Shown: one piece after another, positions 31,060-63,742 of the stretch
How positions within the stretch are numbered: the first letter of the stretch is position 1
How the letters are laid out: the number at the start of each line of letters is the position of its first letter
NCBI GenBank assembly: GCA_003586115.2
Contig: QVOM02000102.1
Coordinates: forward strand, 62,001-126,000
Length of the DNA: 64,000 nucleotides
Direction of reading: 5' to 3'
Source: Salvator merianae
Lineage: Eukaryota; Chordata; Lepidosauria; Squamata; Teiidae
The notes under the pieces: generated by a model
The model's database searches: none
What the model was told of the DNA's origin: nothing
What the model saw: only the letters and a program-made list of their open reading frames with translations
Translations under genes and position numbers: made by a program

Positions 31060-31668
31060 GGGCCCAGTCACATCACAGCATGATAGTCTGGTTTAAGTTG
31101 TTTTCTGCCTGATCACACCTAATGCTCACTTGGCAGCCAATGGGATACCCTTCCCAAAGCAAAGTGAGGTGGTTCTGGGCTGATGTAACAAGATCGAGGT
31201 TGCCAATGAGTGGACAAGGAGATATGGTGAAGGCATGCTGGCCAGGCCAGCTTGGGTGGCCACTCTGGCACCAGAGCCTGCAGACTGCCCTCCATCTTGT
31301 ATTCAAATGGGGCAGAGAATGACAGTCCTATGCCTGGACTGGCTGGGCAGGGTCCAATGCCTGTTTGTACCTTACGCTCCAAGCACAGCTCATAGACCTT
31401 TGAACATGTGCCAAACACTTTGTGGCCTCACCCTAATCCCTCCAGCCTAACTCTCTGGAGGAATCTGGATTTGGAGGGAGGGAGGCATGTCTTGTTTTGG
31501 CTTGCCTTCTTGCAGCTGAAATGGTCTCTATGCTGAGACAATCTAAATAGAGGATCGCTCAAGTGGGGGAGATAGTTTGGAAAAGAAACAAAAATGCATT
31601 TTGGCATGTGATCCCTGAGTACAGAGGATGGCCTGAAAGTGGACTAAATAGAGGGTGTGACCACAGCC
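31060..31668. mobile_element. DNA transposon, family D, 609 bp
   Basis: The left end GGGCCCAGTCACATC and right end GGTGTGACCACAGCC are imperfect inverted repeats, flanked by the direct repeat TAA (31057-31059, 31669-31671). Open frames inside are chance. Confidence 0.7.
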
Positions 31669-32029
31669 TAAGACACTGTCCCTCACCATGTCTGGGTTCC
31701 ATTTCCACTCCAGCAGTTGTTTCTTCTCTGGCAGCAATGCATTCAACTCCAATTTAATGTTAAATCCTAAACTCAGAATTCCAAGGACCACACCTGTACA
31801 GTTCCAGTCCCAGCAGAGTAGTTGCAGGTCAAAGTGTCCTTCAGTGTATATTAAGCTTATAGTGGTACTTTCATACTTCTAATAAATTGTATTTCACTAC
31901 TGCAATAAGTGTAAAACATTAATAATTGCTTCATAGATTTTAATCTTATTGGCTGCTTTATATTATTTAATGTATGTTCTTGGAGGGAAATTAATTTTTT
32001 TAACTTACTAGAATATAAGAAATGTTCTA

Positions 32030-32260
32030 GTCCATCTAATCCAGCCGCCTGTTCACACAGTGGCAAGTCAACTGCATATGGAAACCCACAAGAACGGCAT
32101 AAGGCCACATCTTATCCTACTTGTGGTCTCCAGCCAATGGACCTTTAGAGACATACTGTCTCCAGTACAAAGGTAACTATACTACCTATAGGGCTAATAC
32201 TTCTCTTTTTAAAAGATATTCTGATCTATTTGGTTTCTGTAGAGAACCCATCTTGAGGTA
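32030..32260. repeat. Degraded LINE-tail-like repeat
   Basis: It shares ordered blocks with 17880-18210, including the CTAATCCAGCCGCCTGTTC and AGAGACATACTGTCTCC motifs. The class is uncertain (CR1/L2-like). Confidence 0.45.
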
Positions 32261-33590
32261 TCTCCAATTTGTTTTGACTAGAGCAAGAGATTTTCATGTT
32301 ACGTTACCAACCAGCTCCAGCAAATATCAGTGCTCTATTTCAAAGGTACAGAACTGTAGTTGTATCATAATACTCATCAATGTTCCTTTGAACTAATTTT
32401 GATGCAGCAAGTACATCCATATCCATTCCATGCTTTTGGAGTGAGATTGGAGCTATGTTTCAACCAAGGACCAAGGGTGGAGAATGCTGGACCCTGTGAA
32501 CAGTAAGCTAAAAAACGAATTGTTTTACAATTACACCCATTCAACAAGAGTCAATGGTTCACACTATATAGGACTATTTATATTCTGTTTGGCCATGGTG
32601 ACACCACATGATAGTCCATCCTAGGACAGACCAGTAACTGAGATCATTTTAGGCTTGGTCACAACTTTCTTTATGCTGTGGCTATAAAGGATGGAACACA
32701 ATAGGCTTTTGTTGACTTCTTTACCTTTCTGTAGACCTCCCCACCCACTGCCAACATGTGACAACCATTGTTGATGTTTTAGTGACAAGACAGAAAAATT
32801 AGAACATAATTTATGTGCTAGCCATGCCACATTGTGCGTGAAGAGATATATTCATCCTTTAGGTCATTGGTAAAAGGGATTTTTTCCCCAAGGGAACATG
32901 TTTGAGACATGCAAATATACGTGGCGTCTTCACTTTGTCCACACCACTGATTTCAGGACACTAAACCATGCTGTTTTTGTTTTATTGTTAACATGTTTGT
33001 CGGTAGTGAGTATCTCGTCTAGGAACATTATATATTGAGGGCAAGTAGAGGATGAAAACAATAGGCTAACACTCATTCTAATCTTTAAAATTATGAATCC
33101 ACATTTATTGAGGATATGTACATAAACAATACTTAATGAAATTCTGTAATTGTCTTTAATTTCTGGTGTTTATAAAGAATGTCCAGTTTTATACATACAT
33201 TACAGAAATCAACACAATAAGAAAGTACCGAAAGCAAATAGTTATCAAACTAGGTACAGATAAATATTAAGAGACTCAGAATTACAAACTACAAAAAATA
33301 TGCTCAGTAAAGTAGGTATTCCTATCACAGTTATCAAGAAGGTAACCAAAGGTAATACAAGTGTTCGTATCTGCTTTCATTAGTCTTTACACAAGATGTA
33401 GTAGAAGTTCTGTACAATGCATCATTTTGATTCCCAGATGAACATTTTTCACTAAGTCAAAGGCCAAGCTTACATACTACTGCATGTGTCCTTAATACAT
33501 TAGGAAGAAACCATGTCAGTGCTGAGGCTAGGAAGAACCAAAGGGTAAAAAGAAAAGGGAAATGTTCACTCCAATGTTATGAAAGTTTTT

Positions 33591-33722
33591 GGTCCTTTCT
33601 GCAATGGACCGTATTCCAGATTATATCCTGTAATAGAGACCTGTCATCCACATGCTGGTGCAGACTACAGAGTCCCCGCATTCCGGGATACAATCTTGAA
33701 TAAGGTCCAGTGCAAAAAAAAT
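33591..33722. mobile_element. Palindromic DNA transposon, family A, degraded
   Basis: The left half (GGTCCTTTCTGCAATGGACC, TATTCCAGATTATATCC, CACATGCTGGTGCAGACTAC) matches the copies at 9425 and 48144. The right terminus decays into an A-run at about 33714-33720. Confidence 0.65.
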
Positions 33723-34471
33723 CTTTGTCAAAAAACAAGAACTTCTCCAGACTATGAGAGTGACAATGCTGCAGTCTGAGGGCAGTGCTCCCATGGGCCC
33801 CTTTTTCTTGTTTCTCTTAAGTGCAATTGGTGCAAACCTACTTAAACATCCTACAGAGTTTCCTAGGGCCTAACATTTTCTAGGTGAATGCACATAAAGC
33901 GGCACCTTAAATCAGCAATGGGGAGAAGAGGGTATATACAGATCATTGGGCTATGTGAATCATCCTTCTATACCTAATTACTGTGGATTCATGCATTATT
34001 TGGTCCTCAGACTAGTATGCCAAAATTGTATCAACGGTGAGATACAATGAGTAGAAAGCCAGAACTGAACAAGGAATAGTTATATCTACTGGTAGTGTAC
34101 TTACACATAAGAGGAAAACTGGTTTTTACTACAGGGTAGTTTATCCAGTTGAATAAGCCACTACATTTCTTGATTAAAGCAATACTGGATCTTTCACATT
34201 TCCAGTTGTTTACGAGATTTCACATTCACTGTAAAGTGGATTCATCACGTAGCTTTATCCAGATTACTTTACAGACTTCCATCACTAATTAAAGAACATC
34301 TTGGCTCTTTTTGGATTTATCTAGCCCAATAATGCCTTGTTTATCTATGTATGAACAATACTGCACGCAAACTATTTGAAACAAGTACAGTATATAAGCA
34401 CAACAGATAAAGAACGCACCAAAACCAACATGAAGTCGTGTTGCAGTTTTACTCTGTAATATGGCTTTTAT

Positions 34472-34635
<164 letters not shown>

Positions 34636-37600
34636 TTCATTAGTTCTTCCATGCATCTAGCTTCCCTAGTTCTCTAACACATACAGTTGATAGTAACATG
34701 CAAGCATTAATCTTAAAGAGAATGGTAAGATCAGTCTTTGCAGTCTTGTAGTCAGTGAGCAAAAGAGAATAAATGAACATCAGAGGAATCTTGAAGTGTT
34801 GGATGACGGAGGATGCCATGTCAAGCAGCAGAAGTTCATATTGCAATTGCAAAAGAAGACATGGCATCTAAAACAAAGCATACAATATGCTTGGCTTTAT
34901 CTCCTAACCAGTGTTCTAAGAGATGCAGTGACTTCCTAGCTTCATGTCTCTATGATTTCAACATACCAAGTAAACAGAAAAGATATATTAATAGTACCAA
35001 CTTAGAATTACAATATGCTTACATTAATTCATTAATGTAGCAGTGATGCTGCATTCATAGTGCAGCGAATCCAGATGGCCAGTCACATTCACTAAATGCC
35101 AGGGATTTTACAGACATACACACTCACACTCATGCTGCTGGTTAGACATATAAAAACAAAGGCTTGCATATTTACAATGAGTTGGCTGCAATAGAAGGTT
35201 TTAACGATCACTGAAATTCATCTTATGTCAGCATACTGTATAAAAATGGTTATCTGAGTACGGAAATTGTGCCATTAAATGTCTGGGGCTGGAAATACCA
35301 ACACAGCAGCCAAACCCCACTTAAAAAGCAACAACTTATTATAAAATTTCTACTTCAGTTTGACATTAAATTAAAATTCAGTTGCTCAGCTATTAATACT
35401 GTATACACAATTCCACAGAAATCACATCAAGACAGCCTATATTATCTAAGCAAAGTGCAGAGGCACTGTTCTTCATGCAGAAAGCAATGCACCAAAACAG
35501 GTACTTAGAAGAGTGTCATGCTTTGAACACCATTTTATCTTATTCTTGGACCACATTAGGATATTATTCAAAAACTTTGCTTCAAAATAGGAGAGGATTA
35601 CAAAATATGTTCACATTGACACTTTTGCTACATCATCTATACAAGTTGCTTGTTCAAATGCAAGGCATGTTCCAGTAGTCTCACAAGTTGCATACAACTT
35701 ATTTCATGGATCATTGATGGTTTCAGTACATTTCTGCTGTGTGCTATGCAGTTGTGCCAGAAATGACAGCATCTATATTGTTTCTTTAAGCATCCCAAAA
35801 TATTCATCTCTCTATCAATGTGCTTGAATAGTAAATGTTTTCTTATTAGCTGCTAATAAAAGGCATTCAGATCCCACTCATACCAGTTAAAAATACACCT
35901 GCTTGCTTTCTTACAACTTAAGAGGTATTTCTATATGTGCTGTTCAATCTGTTAGTGGTTCCACAAGTTTGGTTCATTTATACAAAGGCAAAGACATCAG
36001 GCCACCTTTGAACAATTTCTCCACTTTTAAAATTATCTCTCATTTATCTTGTTTGGCCTCTGGGTGTGCGTCCTGGAGATCATACGGTAGAATGAGGACT
36101 GAGACAGAGGCTTTCTCTCTCCATGGAGTTCCTCTTCATGGGCCTAGCCTCACCAATATCAAGAACTCTGACATCAGAAGAGGTGACAAGGAGATAGATT
36201 GGAGTGCAGCCATGAATCTGAAGGACCCAGTGTCTTCTTGACATATCCCATTACCAGTGTAAAGTATACCAGCCTTTGATTCGATATCATGAATGTCTTT
36301 CCCATTGTTCACAGAAAGAGGGGGATGTATGTATTGTCATTGGTTTTTTGCTCCTTTGTTGAGAGCCCAGCACAGTAAAAAGTTTGAAATTTTCAAAATC
36401 CAAGAAATACCCAACAATCAAAACATCAACAAGTAATTGTTACTGCTGCCCCTCTACTGCCTTCCCTTCAAATATCAGAAAACATTCAGGTTTCGCTTCA
36501 GTCCTGGTAGCAAAAGCTTGGCTATGTGTTAGATTCAGTGGTCCATAAATTACTGGTTCTGAGTTATTCTTATTTACGTGTGCACCCAAAGCCTGCAGCT
36601 TACTGAATTTAATGGGGCATGCTTCTGAGATATATATAAGGCTTGAATCTTTTTCCTGATATTTCTTTGCAATCAAAACTAGCAGGTATTAATAAAGTGC
36701 AGTTGTTACTTAGTAGGGGTTAGTGCAATCCAAATTTCCAAGGAGATTTGAGAAAATTCTCCTCAATAGCTGGGAAGATTCTCCTCAATAGCAGCAGTGT
36801 TTCTAGGGGATCCAAAGCCACCAACACAAAAATTGTCCAGATTCACATACCAATCCTTTGGATTGTGGAAGTCATGGCACCGTGGCTTGCAGTAAAGTCC
36901 ACAGTGTAATTAGGAATTGTCTATAGGAATTCCCAGCCTGTCCACTGGGATGGCAAAAGTCAAGGATCTTTTGGTGAGATAACAAAAAAATGCAGCATCC
37001 CCTAACACTGGTGCTACTGGAGCCTGCTGCCATCAGAGCCATAGTCTTCCCCATATAAACGTCCCCCAGCATTGGTAGTAAAAGATTTAAATTGTAACCC
37101 TTGACAATTAAACACATATCAGCCATATTTGAAGATAACAGTTCTCATGATAAGAAGTGATATCTACTTAACTGACCTGCTGAAGAATATCAACCATATT
37201 TATTAAACTGTTGCGGCACATATTATTTTGCCTGCTGCAATCTTGTTTGCATTTTTCAAGCAGCCAAAAGTGAACCAAAAGGGAATTGGTAAAGATAAAT
37301 TAGGCTGTGAGGAAACTACAGGTCTGGTTCCCACCTTAATCTATTAGGGAAGAGTTGAGAACATAAACAAGTAGTCAATCATGCAAGTCTTAATAACCAG
37401 CAAGGTACCTTATGTTGTACAAACACTGGGACTATACAAACACCATATAACCTGTTCATAGCCGGATCAGGACATTCAAAAGTTACAGTCCTAAGGTACA
37501 TGTATTTTGAAATAAATAACACTGCAAAACAATTGGATTTACAAGTAAATACAGTTAATACAAAGATGAATGTATTATTCAATATCTTTGTATGTTGCAA

Positions 37601-38738
37601 GGTGGAAACCCTTTTGACTTTGTTAAATAAGTTAAGATGACAATCCTAAACATACTGATTAGGGAGTAAGCACCATTGAACATAGTGATACTTACTTGTG
37701 GGTAAACAGTCATAGGATTATACCATAAATATAAAAAAAAATGGTTCAGCCATTTGTTAATCAGATCAATCTAAGATTGCTGTAACAATACTGTTCCATA
37801 ATGAAGTGCAGCATTTAAACACCCTCTTAATTCCCATTTGTGCTTTGCTTAAATTATAAATAAGGTTTACAGGATTATGTTAATTTAACATAACATAGAT
37901 AATTTTTATTCCTCTATATGTTTTAAGATTATCTTCCACCTCCTTTTGATATGGATTCCCTGTAAGGGTTGTAGTTTGCCTTTTCTATCTGTCTTACAAT
38001 GCTGTATAAGAAAATATCTGTACGTCTGTAAATACTATAAGAAAATATCTGTATATCTGTTACTAAACTTGTTAAATCAGTGTACTCTGTAGCTTTTGGG
38101 GTAAATGTATTGCTACACAAAATATGAATGGCTACATCAATATTGCAGTTTTAGAAGTAGAATCACGTATTTTCCCTACCATTCCATAAATTATGATTCA
38201 CTCTAAGAAGTTTAAAAAATGTTGACTCTGTGGAAAGAACTTGAAAGTAGTTTGGAAGAAGTAGGAAATGGAAATGTTGGAATCCACAGCACTATGCCAA
38301 AAAAATAAGCTGGTAATCAAGTTTTGTAAATAAGTTTTCAAAGATAGAAAACAAAATACTATCTACTAATGCGAAAGACTACAATATGAACTATCTCCAT
38401 TATCTTCATCTTAAAGAAATGTCTTTGAACCAACCTTTATTTATGATGTCAAAAAATGTTTTGTTATCACAAATGCTGCCCCAAAGACATTTTTGAAGGG
38501 TTGCCACTGGTTTACATGGATAAACCAATGTCACGAGATAACAGTAGATTAGCTGTAAATAAATAAAGGTCTGTCTTAAAGGAATCTTCTGCACATACGC
38601 GTTTTTCCCTTGCATTTTGTACATACCAATTATTCTAGAAATAGGTAAGACACAATGCTTGAAAAAAGGTAGATTGCATTAGCACACACTGAGTTTGATA
38701 ACAAAGGTTGCATCTGTGCATGGTAAAAAGCAAAGCAA

Positions 38739-39216
38739 GGGCCTGTTTGCACTTGCTGGCCTGGTATGATATAATAATACTGTACCAGGCCAGTGAAGAT
38801 CCAATGAGAGAGCAACCATTTGCACTTCAAGTGCTAAACCTGTCCTCTACTTGGCCAGCAATGCCTGAAGTGTGAAATGGCAGCCTGGAGCTACCCAGAT
38901 CATCAAGACAATGGTTGCACCAGTATTCAGTGAGAGGCTGGCTGTTGCCACAGTGATCTGGATGCCATGCACAACTGTGCAGTCACAGTCATGCCACCAC
39001 ACCCACTCACTGTGCTGCACCCAGAAGAGGGTGTGGACCCTGACATCCAAGAGCAATCCAGATGCTCCTGGTAAGTGTGATCGCTAGAAAGCAGATCACT
39101 AGATGGGTTCAGGGGAGCCTGTGGCAACTTCTGCTAAGTTGCTATGGCTTTCCGGTGGAGATGGAATGATTTAGTGAGTGGCCTGGATTGCTTCACTGCC
39201 AAAGTGCAAACAGGCC
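38739..39216. mobile_element. Palindromic-ended DNA transposon, family A-like, 478 bp
   Basis: The ends GGGCCTGTTTGCACTTG and CAAAGTGCAAACAGGCC are inverted repeats, flanked by CAA on both sides (38736-38738, 39217-39219). The interior is non-coding. It lies in the presumed SLC1A2 3' UTR. Confidence 0.75.
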
Positions 39217-41038
39217 CAATGTAGCTCAGAAGCAGCTTAAATAGCATCAGCATGCTAGTGCCTAAGTCCACATTAACAGCAGAAAAATGCATCCTCTGAC
39301 CTTTAAAGTCGACCAGAAGTGTGATGGGAACACTAGCATCAGCATGCTACCGTATCTAAGCCTCTTTTGAGCTTCTTCTTCTTTTTATGTACATGGATGC
39401 AGCCACAAGACTGCAATCCTAGTCTTGCTTTCTTGGGATAATTGGCAGTGGGCACAATGAGACATGTATGGAGGATCAACATCCCCATTATAAATCTCTT
39501 TTTATGTTCCTCAGTTGCATGCATATTGAAGAATGGAGTGGAGATGGCATCACTACTCCAGCATTGTGCTACATCACTCTCTCCCAGATTTAGCAGTTCA
39601 GATTGCTGAACTGGCTGAACCACCAAGCTGAGGAGACAGAGGCCTGGTGCCACACAAAGGTAAATTGCACCAAGCCCTTCCTTCACTCTCCAATGCAAGA
39701 CACAATGGATTGTCATTAAAACATGCCACTTTGGGGGTGGACAAAGCAAACTACTACACATGCCTAGGCACAGTGGAACGTACTACCAAGAAGCAGAAAT
39801 AGGTTGCATCCGCAAACATTAAAGGAGCAGCTCAAAAGTGGCTTAGAGGTGGCAGCATGCAGATACTACTATTCCCATTCCACCTTTAAGTCACATCAAA
39901 GGCCAGAGAGTGCATATTGTAAATGCATTTTCTTGCCTTTAATGTGGATTAAGGCATGAGCAGGTGGACATTATCACTTGTAAGCAGCTTTCAATCCACT
40001 TTCATTTTACTGTATATCGATGCACAAAAGACTCTGTCTAAAAACCAAAACCCTTTCTTTAGGTTAATACTACTCCAAGACAACTCATAAGCTTATTGGT
40101 GATTTACAAATGCTCTCATTTAGTTGAAATGTAGGCAGGATAGCTTGTTTTGCATTCCATGTTTACAGTAGAGATGTGTATAAACTTAAAATGGGTTGTT
40201 CCACTTCAAAACAAACTGAACATCTCTTCACTGGGTTTGTTTTCAAACTGTCTCTTTGAAAGAATAGTCCATGTGGCTGAAACCTGAACTATTGAGACAT
40301 GATGGTTGAGCCCTCCTTGGTTTGGTTCATTTTTAAACTGTCTCTTCAAACACATAATCTATTCAGTTCAAACTCAAACCTTTTAACAGCCTCTGCTCTA
40401 TGTGAACTGGTTAAAAAATGAACCAGTTCAGCACTTCTCTAGTTTAGGGCAAGTAATCAAATCATCTTAGAAAGACACCTATCAGATTATACAATTATGG
40501 AAAGCAAATGGAAAACCATACATGGTATTATGTGATTTCCAAACTAGCTCTGCGGAAGACAGGTGAAAAGTCAACAGGAAAGAAAAGGATTTAATCCTGG
40601 CAAAAGAATGTCAGCTTCATTCTTTTTTATGCCATTACATTTGGAGTGCCAGTTCTCTTACCTTACATTAGTTCCCCTACCATTCTTACATAGCTCACTC
40701 GACCCTCATCATAAGGCTTTCTAGCACTAAGGCTAGGTAGAGCAGAGCCACAAGATTAGAGATACGGCATGTACAAATGAATTGCTACTGCTTTGATGGT
40801 AGTAGGCATCATTGCAATGCACAAGGAAAATGGCTCAAGAGAAACTTAGAAGACCCTCCAGGCCAAGGACAATTCTGACCCAGAAGAGGAAAGAACTGGA
40901 AGAATTCTAGATAAGTCTTGGTGAAGCATCCTTGGGAAGAGGCAATGGAACTGAGGGGACAGAAAGAATAGCTGGGAAAGACCAAAAGAAAAGAGAAATT
41001 CCATTTTATTTGGAGAGAGGCTTCTGGTGAATGATTAA

Positions 41039-41555
41039 GGCCCTTCCTACACCTACCTGTCCATGATCGGAGCCAGTGGGGAACAGTCAGACCATTAGTT
41101 CCAACCATGGAGAGTAGTGGGCTGAATCAGCACCATCTGCACAACGGAGCAAGTCCAGATCAGCCCAGGCCATGGCCCAAACCCATGTGAGTTCTGGCCA
41201 GGCCCTGAAGCCTCCGAGGGCTAGGAATGAAAGTCCCTAACCCTGGAGCCACCAAGGGATACATCTGGGCAGTGCACTCCAGCATCCACCCCCAAAATGC
41301 ATCCTCGGTAGTCCCAAACATGGATGGAGGCAAGCTGTCGGCATGGGATGTCTCCTTGTTTGAGATCAGCATCCACTGATCCGCCAGTAGAAACAATAAA
41401 TCCTCCCTGATTAGAATTAGGCTCCATCTAATGCAGACAGAGTGTACCAATGGGAGGAGGCCCTCAGTGATCTGCAGTAACATACAGATCAGTGAGGCCC
41501 AGAAGACAGTCATGGAGCCCCTTAACTGGGTTCAAGGCCCTGTGCAGAAAGGACC
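41039..41555. mobile_element. DNA transposon, family A-like, about 517 bp
   Basis: The left end GGCCCTTCCTACACC and right end TGTGCAGAAAGGACC are inverted repeats with flanks TAA and CAA, an imperfect 3-bp duplication. Open frames inside are not supported as genes. Confidence 0.6.
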
Positions 41556-44500
41556 CAAAAGACTGTAAAATCCCTCTGTCACCAACTGAATATAATTAGT
41601 GTTTTACCCCTACACACACATAAATTACTTTGAAGCAAAGGCCCAGCAGCAGATTTCCACTTCACATGAAAGTAAGTGCTTATGAAAGTCTTTAAATGGG
41701 ACTAACAAAAGTACAAAGACATACTGCGCAGAAACAACACAAAATTACAGCTTTAGCAGTGAATCATCATTTTTCCAACGCTGGAATGCTAGAATGACAA
41801 AGACTACAGTGGATTCTATATCTAAGGTGCTCAACATCCTGAATGTCCCTGGACTACAGTATCAGCATTTCAAAAGCTCAGATCTTAATAAAGAATTTGC
41901 AAAGACGTTATCAAGCAGAACCTGAGCAAATAAACTCTTATCCAAAGTGCTGGTGCAATATCAGTGTAGAGAAAGAAATGGAAGTAAGAAATATATTTCG
42001 CATACTGCTAACAGGATTCAATTGCAAGGAAGAGTCTGGAATGAAGATTGATGAAGGTAATTTAGGAAAGCACAGTACAAGAACACCCTCTAACTGAAAA
42101 AGTGTTTTGAGTTGGTGTTAAATTTTAGTTTGTTCACTATACCTTGCTATAATCAGTGCTCCTACGTTTCCAGTTAATGGAGCTTTCTAGCTAGCTATCA
42201 CAAGTTTGAAGAGCACAGGCCGGAAGCGAGGGATTACCAATGGAACATTAGGATGCATAAATAATTGCTGCTGACTTTGTGTGCTCCCTGGTGTATATCA
42301 CATCATAAAAACAAACATATGAAAATATAAGATCGCACGCCTCATCCTAGAAAGAGAAAGTGAAATATGGAATTCATGATGAGAATAATGAGTGACATTT
42401 TTAAATTAAAAGCACTGTCACTCAAAAAGAACGTATACATTAACTTTAAGACACCTAAAATGTTCTTTTTGAAAAGGTAGGAAAGAAGGAATGGTTGAGC
42501 AATTAGACTGATGCTGGATAATGCACCTTAAAAGATGGCGGTGAAGAAGTCTTCAGTTTTTCATAATGTAATAGAGAGACTTGCAGACGATTAAGTTAGC
42601 CACTAGTGCAACTGAACTAAATTGTAGAATTAAACCCTCAACAAGTGGTGCTTTCACCACTCTGTTTTTATACTGTTGATAAGGAATATAATGAAAGTGA
42701 AATTCCCTGAGTTTTAAGCTACTAAAAAAGCTCCTCAAAAGAATGGCATCTTCTTTCTTCCTAACAGTATATATCATGGAATTAATCCCAATTCAGAGCA
42801 TCCCTTCTTGTTCGAAGAATCATTTGGAACAAGTAATTGCTTTATATTAGAATATCTGAAATACTTGACACCGGCAGGAGCCTAGTAAAACACATTGCTG
42901 GATCAGAATCATGCTTTCATCTTCCAATGAGGGATTTAAAGGCAGGTAAAATTACAGGAGGATGGGAACAATGTGCACATAAGCAGTCCTCGTGGTATCT
43001 CACTGATAATTCACAGAACATGGTGAAGTTTTCCAAGGGAGTCCCCTTGATTCATTTTTAAAATAGTATTTGTCCTTCATGAAAAATATTATCAGGATGA
43101 AAAATCTGTCAATATGTTCCTTTCCCATGACAATACTTTCCTTAGTGCCATCTATCAAGCAGCATAGGAAGAAGTGAACTGAACACAACTCCTACACAAA
43201 CATTCCCCACCACATGCATTTAAAAGCTGTACCTTCCAGAATTTATATCCTCACATTCCCCTTTTTGTCCAACAATGTTATCTGCATGCATACATATAGC
43301 TCTGCTGAGATCTATGAAAATTCCCTCACACCTGTACAATTTTATAGAAAGGATCTCTTCCAACAGCAAATGAACCTTCTCCTGCTGCAACCAGCAGACT
43401 TATTGCTGCAATAAATGGCATTGCTTTGTGTTGAGTTCTCTAGGATTTTATCATAAGTTCAGAATCAGAGAGATTAAGAACAATTTACAGTTCTGATCCA
43501 AATCTATTTGTAGAGAAGAAGGCACAATGAGCCATTTGATGGGATCATATGTCAGAATCTTCTGCCTCCAGGATCAAATGTGAGATACTATGAGGAAACA
43601 AGGGCAGCTTCTGCATAGGCTATTTAGACTGCAGCATCTGCCTCCTTGGACCATGGCTTCCATTCACCACAGAAGCTGAAGTGCTCCCGAGCATAAAGCT
43701 GTGTCTAGGAGCTCTCCAGAGAGAGAACACATCCTTGCACTTCTAGGGTGAAATTCACTCCAGACACCATCATGTGAACAGGCAGCGGCATCTGGAACAA
43801 TTCACATAGTACACGGAGTCTGGCACCATTTTGCACAATTCCAGGGTCATTACCAGATGCGCCACTAAAATTCTCCTGGCCTGCAACTTTCGAGACTTGA
43901 GAACTTTCATTTCCCAGCCTCTGAAAATAATCCAGGACAGGCAGCCATCTTAAGGACAGCTGCAGTGTGCTCCTGTAAGCCTCTCCAGTTCATGGCCTGA
44001 AATAACATGATTCATACCAGACAACGGTCTCCATATCACCCACCAAGGTGTGTGTGGTATGGAAACAGCCAAGTTTAAAAAGGTCAAGACATTCTTTTGA
44101 ATTCAGGGGCAACTCCAGGTTGTCTTTTTTTGTGAAGATGCAAGGGACTGAACCTTGATTGAGCAGAAATGCTCTAAGTGCTTGGAACAGCAATACACTA
44201 AGCACAGTATTTTAAATAAAGCATGTTAATCAATATAAAAACTGTTGGTAGCTGTAAATCATTATTAAATCTTCTATTTAACAAAATAAAATTTCTACTC
44301 AGCAAAATGCATGCCAAAATCTTTCCCCTAATAGCACCTCTTTTCCCAGCTCCTCAACAAATGTGTAAGGTATTAGCTGATGAGAAGTGAGGGTGTTTTG
44401 CAGTGTCCATATGAATGCTATCAATGATATGCATAGCTACTCTATCTTGAAGGATTCAGATCAATACACATTCAATTTCTGTTTCTCTTTTTATGCCTAA

Positions 44501-45442
44501 TTAACACTGCAGATCCACTGAGATGAGCGGAATACATCCTGGAGTTGGTTGTTACCTATGAAGAATACATGGCATTTTTTTAATTTCTCAGTCCCAAATT
44601 ACCCATTGGAAGAAGCTTCCACTGAAATCAATGGACAGAAATTCATGGGTAAACTATTTATGTTATGCTGCCTCAGGATTAATTCTATTTTATGAGCAGT
44701 GCACATAGGACATACTCCATTATAAATGGCAAGTCACTTTTTCTATACCGTCAGTTTTAGAGAACATAGAACTGGAGCAGATGTGGGGCCTCCTGTGACA
44801 CAGATGTAATTTCCTGGGTTAAATATATAAATAGAGCATGTATGGAGAGTTGGATAATATTAACACATTCAGAAATGGAATGCAAAATCATCAGTATGAT
44901 GGTAAAATGAAGAACAGATAATTGAAAACTTCATATGCCAAGGATTAATAAATCTTGGGTCAAGCATTTGCAATGGTAAAATATTACAGTCCAAAGTGTA
45001 TTCAAATGCACCAGATTACTAACTGACATATTGTAGAAGTTCCTATGCAAATACTGCATGGTTTACATGTTTCTTAATGCTTATTAGTTTGAGTCTATGG
45101 AACAAACTATTACGATTCTTTAAAAAATTATTCCTCTTTGCACTATCTACATTCTCTATGTCTTGAGTGAAAAGAGGATGCCCAGCAAAAATAATTCTTG
45201 CAACCAGAGTGGTTTCCAGCAACACCCATTCAAATAGTAGCACAACTGAGTCATATGGTTATGAATTATCTGACAAAGATACTAAAGGAACAAATGAAAT
45301 TAGGAGGCAGTTTCTAAATTAACAGAATAATGTAAGCAGATTGTTTTTATGCTAAACGGGAAAACTTCTTGAATCTTGATAGCAGATTTTACCATAAGAA
45401 AACTTCTAGGGTTTATAAAGTTGGGTCATTGTAGCTCCTCCC

Positions 45443-63742
<18,300 letters not shown>

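Larger units (their letters stand above)
30906..33103. other. Intergenic space between convergent CD44 and SLC1A2
   Basis: It holds a 609-bp transposon (31060-31668) and a degraded LINE-like fragment (about 32030-32260). No gene or RNA was recognised. Both flanking genes point into it. Confidence 0.55.

Noticed and set aside
39339..39761. 140-codon minus-strand open frame
   Set aside because: It lies in transposon-like sequence of the presumed SLC1A2 3' UTR, with no domain or similarity that I recognise.
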